DNA from: Phyllobacterium calauticae
GTDB taxonomy: Bacteria; Pseudomonadota; Alphaproteobacteria; Rhizobiales; Rhizobiaceae
Direction of reading: 5' to 3'
Length of the DNA stretch: 64,000 bases
NCBI RefSeq assembly: GCF_019991125.1
Contig: NZ_JAGENB010000002.1
Span: 620,001-684,000 of the forward strand
In this document: one piece after another, positions 59,420 to 64,000 of the stretch
How positions within the stretch are numbered: the first letter of the stretch is position 1
Layout: each line of letters begins with the position of its first letter
Made by a program: the position numbers and the translations under genes
The notes under the pieces: model-generated
What the model saw: only the letters and a program-made list of their open reading frames with translations
What the model was told of the DNA's origin: nothing
Database searches by the model: none

Positions 59420-60427
59420 TCAGGGCCGGGCGTTCCACACAGGAAACAGGTCGTTTGGAGCCGCTGTTGCCGCAAACACGCCGCGCGCGACGGCCCGTGC
59501 CATGGTGGACGCCGCTGCTGCGCACAATTCGATGAATTCGTCGATCTCGGGCGCGCGGCCGGCGGTGCCGGTTGCAAGGGCAAACACCAGATCGCCGTCG
59601 AATGGCGTATGCGAGGGCCATATCGCGCGGGCAAACCCGTCATGCGCCGCGATGGCGAGACGTTTGGCCTGTGCCTTGGTCAATTGCAGGTCCGTGGCGA
59701 TGACACCGATGGTCGTGTTGGTATCTGTTGCCGCTTCCTTGAATTTTGTCTTGATATCCGCCGCGTCGGCGGGAAGCGGATGCGGCAGGCCAAGTCCGCC
59801 GAACTCGTCGCCAATCTCGAAGGGAGCGGCCCAGAAGTGGCGGCTGCGCCCGACGGTCACCGATCCCAGGGCATTGACGGCCACCAGCGCACCCATTGTC
59901 GCGCCGTTCGGCAGGACGGATGAGGCCGAGCCGAGCCCGCCTTTCAGGCCGGTCACCAGCGCGCCCGTACCGGCGCCGGTGCTGCCGAGGGCAAAATCGC
60001 GCGATGCGGATTGCACGGCCTGATAGCCAAGCTCGCGATAGGGCGGATAAAGGCCCCAATCCTTGTCGCCGCCGTTGATCAGGTCAAACAGGATGGCGGC
60101 AGGGACGATCGGAATGCGCTGGCCGCCAACCTTGAAGCCGATGCGCTTTTCGCGCAGGGCCGCCTGCACGCCCGATGCGGCATCGAGGCCAAAGGCGGAA
60201 CCGCCTGAGAGAACCAGTGCATTGATGGTTTCAACCGTGTTGTGCGGCTCAAGCAGATCGGTTTCCCGGGTGCCGGGCGCGCCGCCAAGAACCTGTACGG
60301 CGGCCGTCGCGGGTTCATCGCAGAGGATGACGGTGGTTCCCGATTTGATGGTTGCATCCGCGGCATTGCCGATGCTCAGACCAGCGACATCGGTGATGAG
60401 GTTGCGCGGCCCTGTCTTCAGCGGCAT
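59420..60427 (-). CDS. P1-family (DmpA-like) aminopeptidase
   Basis: The 335-residue protein fits the P1/DmpA family of Ntn-like hydrolases that process themselves at a Gly-Asn/Ser/Thr site. Segments include ITDVAGLSIGNAADATIKSGTTVILC, NALVLSGGSAFGLDAASGVQAALRE and ALVTGLKGGLGSASSVLPNGATMGALVAVNALG. Autocleavage would come before a nucleophile in the TNTTIGVIATD region. Family members cleave N-terminal L- or D-amino acids and beta-amino peptides. It shares one base with the preceding binding-protein gene. Confidence 0.92.
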   Translation of the reverse strand: MPLKTGPRNLITDVAGLSIGNAADATIKSGTTVILCDEPATAAVQVLGGAPGTRETDLLEPHNTVETINALVLSGGSAFGLDAASGVQAALREKRIGFKVGGQRIPIVPAAILFDLINGGDKDWGLYPPYRELGYQAVQSASRDFALGSTGAGTGALVTGLKGGLGSASSVLPNGATMGALVAVNALGSVTVGRSRHFWAAPFEIGDEFGGLGLPHPLPADAADIKTKFKEAATDTNTTIGVIATDLQLTKAQAKRLAIAAHDGFARAIWPSHTPFDGDLVFALATGTAGRAPEIDEFIELCAAAASTMARAVARGVFAATAAPNDLFPVWNARP

Positions 60428-61509
60428 CAGTTGGTCTCCTGCACGAACTGTTTTCCATCATAGCGCTGCAGGCGAAACGTATCGGCAATGCGCTCGCCGC
60501 GGGCGTCGAACTGCACGGGGCCGATGGCGGTTTCAAAGACGTTTTTCCTGAGAAGATCGGACAGGGAGGCGGCCTGGGCCTGCGCGGTTGTCAGCAGCTG
60601 GACGGCAACTTCCGCTGCGGCGTAGGCGGGAATGGCATAACCTTCGGGCACTTTGCCGGCAAGTTCCATGGCATTGCTGGCATTGCGGGCGCTCTCGAGG
60701 GTCTCCGGATCGCGCGGTGCGATCATCAGCGTTCCCACGGACAGATCGCTGCCGCTGGCGGTTGCCTTGAGCGATTCACCGCCGATGATCGTCAGGGGAT
60801 AGTTGAGCGCCACGGCGCTGCGACCGATGGCAGCGACGTCATCCCGTTCGCCGCCGACGAAAACCTGTGTCGCTCCGGCCCGCTTCAGGCGCCCGACCAG
60901 CGCATTCTGATTGTCGAGGCCGGGGCGATAGGTATCGGCAAACACAGGCTTCAGGCCCTTTTCCTCGAGCCGCCCCCGCACCGTGGCGGCGATCTCGCGG
61001 CCGAAAATCGTGCCGTCGTCGATTATGGCGAAGGGCGAGGTCCGCCAGAGGTTCACCAGTATGTCGCCGGTCTCACGGGCGGCATTGCGCTCGGAGGAGG
61101 CAATGCGGAACACCGGATAAGGCGTATCCGCGCGCATTTCCGTCAGGGTCAAATCCCGAACCCCGGGTGTAATGACGGCAATGCCCTTCTGCCCGAGGAT
61201 GGGCAGGGCGGCTTCAAGCGATTCCGTGCAGAGAAAGCCGACCACAATCGTCGCATTGGCCAGCACCATTTCCCGGGCGGCGGCGGCCCCGCCTGCCGCA
61301 TCGCATTTGTCGTCGGCGGTCACAACGCTGATGTCTTGTCCCTGCTTGGTGCCGGCAACCGCGGCATTGGCACCGTCGACCAACTGATTGCCAAGCCGCG
61401 CAAAGGAACCGGAGAGCGGTGCAATGACGCCGATCTTGTCCTGTGCATAGGCGACGCTGCCGAACAACAGGCACAGACCAAGCGTCGCGGCTCGTATCAT
61501 GGGATTCAT
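60427..61509 (-). CDS. Orphan periplasmic binding protein, LivJ/type I fold
   Basis: The 360-residue protein has a signal peptide (MNPMIRAATLGLCLLFGSVAYA) and the type I periplasmic binding fold of branched-chain amino acid ABC systems: KIGVIAPLSGSFARLGNQLVDGANAAV, FAIIDDGTIFGREIAATVRGRLEEKG. Cysteines in DDKCDAAGG and FLCTES may pair. No permease or ATPase gene is adjacent. The stop and the aminopeptidase start overlap (TGATG). Confidence 0.92.
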   Translation of the reverse strand: MNPMIRAATLGLCLLFGSVAYAQDKIGVIAPLSGSFARLGNQLVDGANAAVAGTKQGQDISVVTADDKCDAAGGAAAAREMVLANATIVVGFLCTESLEAALPILGQKGIAVITPGVRDLTLTEMRADTPYPVFRIASSERNAARETGDILVNLWRTSPFAIIDDGTIFGREIAATVRGRLEEKGLKPVFADTYRPGLDNQNALVGRLKRAGATQVFVGGERDDVAAIGRSAVALNYPLTIIGGESLKATASGSDLSVGTLMIAPRDPETLESARNASNAMELAGKVPEGYAIPAYAAAEVAVQLLTTAQAQAASLSDLLRKNVFETAIGPVQFDARGERIADTFRLQRYDGKQFVQETN

Positions 61510-61731
61510 TGCGATATTGCCGTACCTTCGAGATGGCGGATGACGAAACGTTCGATTTGGGTAACTGTTTCCTTCACTCTGTGCAATCCGGCTCTATATA
61601 AAAGGGTAAGCATAGCGCGATAATATTGGCTCGTTCCGCCGGAAAGAGTCCAAGCCGCAGAAAAAATATTCTACAGCTATAGTTCGGGCGCGTGTTGCGT
61701 TAGTGATGATTTGGACAACGGAAATAAAACT

Positions 61732-62238
61732 GTGCTCATCGCCAAGGACCAGAAAATAGAACCTCTCGCATTCCGCAATGCCATGAGTCATTTTGCGGAA
61801 GCGGTTCACGTCATTACCACCGATGGACCGGCGGGCAGACGTGGCGTGACCATTTCTGCCGCATGTTCCGTATCCGACAATCCGGCCACCATTCTGGTCT
61901 GTTTGAACCGGCAGCATGAATTCAATCATCTTTTCATCGAAAACCAGGTTTTCGCGCTGAACGTGCTTTCGGCGGACCAGCGGGCGATTTCCGAGGCCTT
62001 TTCCGGCAAGGGAGATTTGCCGCAGGAAGACCGGTTTGCCCTCGGGCAGTGGCAAACGCTGCAAACCGGTGCGCCGGTGCTGATGAACGCACTTGCCAGT
62101 TTTGATTGCCGCATCATTGCCACCCATGAGGTTGCCACGCATTATGTCATCTATGGCAAGGTCACCGCGCTCAACACCGGGGAGCGCGGCCAATCGCTTG
62201 TCTATCTCAACCGCTCCTATCATGGCGTAGGGGAATAG
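61732..62238 (+). CDS. Flavin reductase, HpaC/RutF-like
   Basis: The 168-residue protein has FRNAMSHFAEAVHVITTDGPAGRRGVTISAACSVSDNPATILVCLNR, the FMN-binding part of short-chain flavin reductases that supply reduced flavin to two-component monooxygenases. A GTG at 61732 with CGGAAA upstream is preferred; a TTG in frame at 61711 is also possible. No oxygenase partner is adjacent. The MoxR gene starts 18 bp downstream. Confidence 0.88.
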   Translation: MLIAKDQKIEPLAFRNAMSHFAEAVHVITTDGPAGRRGVTISAACSVSDNPATILVCLNRQHEFNHLFIENQVFALNVLSADQRAISEAFSGKGDLPQEDRFALGQWQTLQTGAPVLMNALASFDCRIIATHEVATHYVIYGKVTALNTGERGQSLVYLNRSYHGVGE

Positions 62239-62256
62239 GTCCAAAACGGAGATTTC

Positions 62257-63183
62257 ATGGCCGACCAGACTGTTTCATCATTGCCGCAATCGATCGACGC
62301 GACGCTGGCACTGCTTGAAACCGGCGGCTATGTGGCGGACCGGGCGCTGGCGACGGTGCTGTTTCTCAGCCTGCGGATGAAACGGCCGCTGTTTCTCGAG
62401 GGGGAAGCGGGTGTCGGCAAGACCGAGATCGCCAAGGTTCTTGCGTCGACGCTGGATCGGCCGCTGATCCGCCTGCAATGCTATGAAGGCCTCGATATCT
62501 CCTCCGCAGTGTATGAATGGAATTACGCCGCGCAGATGATCGAGATCAGGCTGGATGAGGCGACCGGCATAGCCGATAAGACAGCCATCGAACGCAATGT
62601 CTTTTCTGAAAAATTCCTGATCCGGCGGCCGGTTCTGCAGGCGCTTTCGGGCGAACCTGGCCGGGCGCCGGTGTTTCTGATCGATGAGCTGGACCGGACC
62701 GATGAGGCCTTCGAGGCTTTTCTGCTGGAGGTTCTGTCGGACTATCAGGTGACGGTGCCCGAACTCGGCACCATTGTCGCCGCTGAGCCGCCGATTGTCA
62801 TCATCACCACCAACCGCACGCGGGAAATCCACGACGCCCTGAAGCGCCGCTGTCTCTATCACTGGGTGGACTATCCCTCGGCGGAACGGGAGCTGGAAAT
62901 CGTCCGGCGCAAGGTGCCTGCCGCCAATGAGCGGCTGTCGACGGAAATTGTCCGCTACGTGCAGAAATTGCGCGACATGGACCTTTTCAAGCTGCCCGGC
63001 GTCGCCGAAACCATCGACTGGGCGGGTGCCTTGACCGAGATGGACAAGCTGGCGCTCGATCCGGAAACCATCTCCGACACCATCGGTGTGCTGCTCAAAT
63101 ATCAGGACGATATTGCGCGCATCGCAACGGGCGAAGGACGGCGCATTCTCGATGAGGTCAAGGCAGAATTGAACGCGGCTTGA
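62257..63183 (+). CDS. MoxR-family AAA+ ATPase (CoxD-like)
   Basis: The 308-residue ATPase has Walker A GEAGVGKTE (about 48-56), Walker B VFLIDELDRTDEAFEAFLLEVLSD (about 141-164), ITTNRTREIHDALKRRC and a C-terminal helical lid. MoxR proteins act as chaperones in metal-cofactor insertion or assembly, and the VWA gene 1 bp downstream is the usual partner. The CoxD/CoxE assignment is inferred from this pair; no CO-dehydrogenase gene is visible here. Confidence 0.93.
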   Translation: MADQTVSSLPQSIDATLALLETGGYVADRALATVLFLSLRMKRPLFLEGEAGVGKTEIAKVLASTLDRPLIRLQCYEGLDISSAVYEWNYAAQMIEIRLDEATGIADKTAIERNVFSEKFLIRRPVLQALSGEPGRAPVFLIDELDRTDEAFEAFLLEVLSDYQVTVPELGTIVAAEPPIVIITTNRTREIHDALKRRCLYHWVDYPSAERELEIVRRKVPAANERLSTEIVRYVQKLRDMDLFKLPGVAETIDWAGALTEMDKLALDPETISDTIGVLLKYQDDIARIATGEGRRILDEVKAELNAA

Positions 63184-63184
63184 C

Positions 63185-64000
63185 ATGGAGACATTCGCTT
63201 CTTCCCCGCAAACTCCCCGGCAGGACAGCCGGCTGGCGGACAATATCGTCTATTTTGCCAGGACCCTGCGCAAGGCAGGTTTGCGGGTCGGCCCGGCGGC
63301 GGTCAAGGACGCCATCGAGGCGGTGCTTGCCGGCGGCATCGGTTCGCGCGACGATTTTTACTGGACGCTGCACAGCGTGCTTGTCACCAGGCGCGAGGAT
63401 CACGCCACCTTTGACGAGGCATTCCGGCTGTACTGGCGCTCGCGCGAGCTGATCGAGAAAATGCTGGCGATGTTCTCGCCGGTTGCCGTGGCACGGGAAC
63501 GGCCGAAGCCGAAGGCGGCGGAAGCGCGTGTTGCCGAAGCGCTGTTCAAGGGTAAGGCCCGCAATGCGCCGCAAGAGCGGCCGCCGGACATCGATATCGA
63601 TGCGCGTTTCACCTTTTCCGGCAGGGAAGTGCTGCGGTCGAAGGATTTCGCCCAGATGACCGCCGATGAACTGGCGCAGGCGCGGCGTGCCATGGATCAG
63701 CTCCGCCTGCCGGTCGATGAAGTGGCGACACGCCGTTTCCGGGCCGATCCGAAGGGCCCACGCATCGATCCCAGGGCGATGATGCGGTCGAGCCTGAAAA
63801 CCGGCGGCGACCTCATCCTGCCGAAATTCCGGTCGCGGCGGGAAATTCACCCGCCCTTGGTGGTTCTTGCGGATATTTCCGGCTCGATGAGCCAGTATAC
63901 CCGCATTTTCCTGCATTTCATGCATGCGATGATGGCCAAGCGCCGCCGCGTGCATTGTTTTGTCTTCGGAACGCGCCTCAGCAACATCACCCGCCCGCTG
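63185..64000 (+). CDS. CoxE-like von Willebrand factor A domain protein (partial)
   Basis: An ATG at 63185, 1 bp past the MoxR stop, opens a frame that is unbroken to the window edge (272 codons) and lacks a stop, so the gene is truncated. It encodes a 215-residue helical region (WTLHSVLVTRREDHATFDEAF, FTFSGREVLRSKDFAQMT) followed by a VWA domain with the MIDAS segment LADISGSMSQYTRIF. CoxE proteins work with CoxD ATPases in maturation of metalloenzymes. Confidence 0.9.
   Translation, partial: METFASSPQTPRQDSRLADNIVYFARTLRKAGLRVGPAAVKDAIEAVLAGGIGSRDDFYWTLHSVLVTRREDHATFDEAFRLYWRSRELIEKMLAMFSPVAVARERPKPKAAEARVAEALFKGKARNAPQERPPDIDIDARFTFSGREVLRSKDFAQMTADELAQARRAMDQLRLPVDEVATRRFRADPKGPRIDPRAMMRSSLKTGGDLILPKFRSRREIHPPLVVLADISGSMSQYTRIFLHFMHAMMAKRRRVHCFVFGTRLSNITRPL

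Overview
This window is chromosomal DNA of an alphaproteobacterium of the order Rhizobiales (Hyphomicrobiales). The evidence is the GPR/RgsE-like giant polar-growth protein, the CckA hybrid kinase, a DksA protein with a nearly cysteine-free zinc-finger region, a DUF1476 ATPase-inhibitor zeta subunit, DUF1127 small proteins, a recA gene with a GAAC-N7-GAAC LexA box, and purC-purS-purQ / purL-bolA-grxD gene orders. The dispersed GTGCGTGGTTCGACAAGCTC palindromes and the gene content would suit Phyllobacteriaceae/Brucellaceae-type genomes, but the genus is an inference. No rRNA, tRNA, CRISPR array, prophage or intact insertion sequence was seen. About 62 protein genes are called; the last one runs off the right edge.

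Layout. 0.5-8.3 kb: an aromatic-ring FAD monooxygenase, the 1742-residue growth-pole coiled-coil protein with 18 tandem 29-residue repeats, and a divergent Hpt-like protein whose phosphorylatable His is Lys. 8.3-12.5 kb: a 2Fe-2S ferredoxin, a TrxR-type ferredoxin-NADP reductase, a DUF922 secreted protein, and folP-folK with no folB between them. 12.6-21.4 kb: the TIGR01620/YcjX membrane-GTPase pair, SixA, DksA, a FliO-like protein, cckA and a winged-helix regulator. 21.4-31 kb: an atypical SDR, a GNAT, an OmpA-type lipoprotein, psuK-psuG, recA, alaS and a lipoprotein. 31-43 kb: icd, trmJ-murI, an LLM flavin enzyme plus an NmrA-like reductase and HxlR regulator, small DUF3008 and extensin-like proteins, rpsD, glsA, ttcA-IMPase and a Bcr/CflA exporter. 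43.5-57.8 kb: grxD, a phosphodiester glycosidase, bolA, purL, an accessory block (MocR regulator, two DUF1127 genes, lipoprotein, GST), purQ-purS-purC, a MITE-like element, DUF1476, an HpcH/HpaI aldolase, an RBBP9-type hydrolase, a VOC protein and purB. 57.9-64 kb: DUF2259, rpe, a P1-family aminopeptidase coupled to an orphan periplasmic binding protein, a flavin reductase, and MoxR plus a CoxE-like VWA protein.

How genes work together. De novo purine synthesis (purL, purQ, purS, purC, purB), folate (folP, folK), peptidoglycan precursor supply (murI), cell polarity and cycle control (GPR-like, CckA), stringent/stress control (DksA, recA, SixA) and Fe-S or thiol handling (grxD, bolA, ferredoxin/FNR) form the conserved backbone. 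Accessory islets, often edged by REP-like palindromes, are inserted between backbone genes.

The most unusual signals are the 29-residue repeat array in the GPR-like protein, the Lys-for-His pseudo-Hpt, REP arms with a compensatory base change, a 14-nt promoter motif shared by the LLM enzyme and the HxlR-linked reductase, two phased operator-like repeats between the MocR gene and a DUF1127 gene, a large perfect inverted repeat upstream of the aldolase gene, and a 267-bp MITE. None of these alone establishes a new system.
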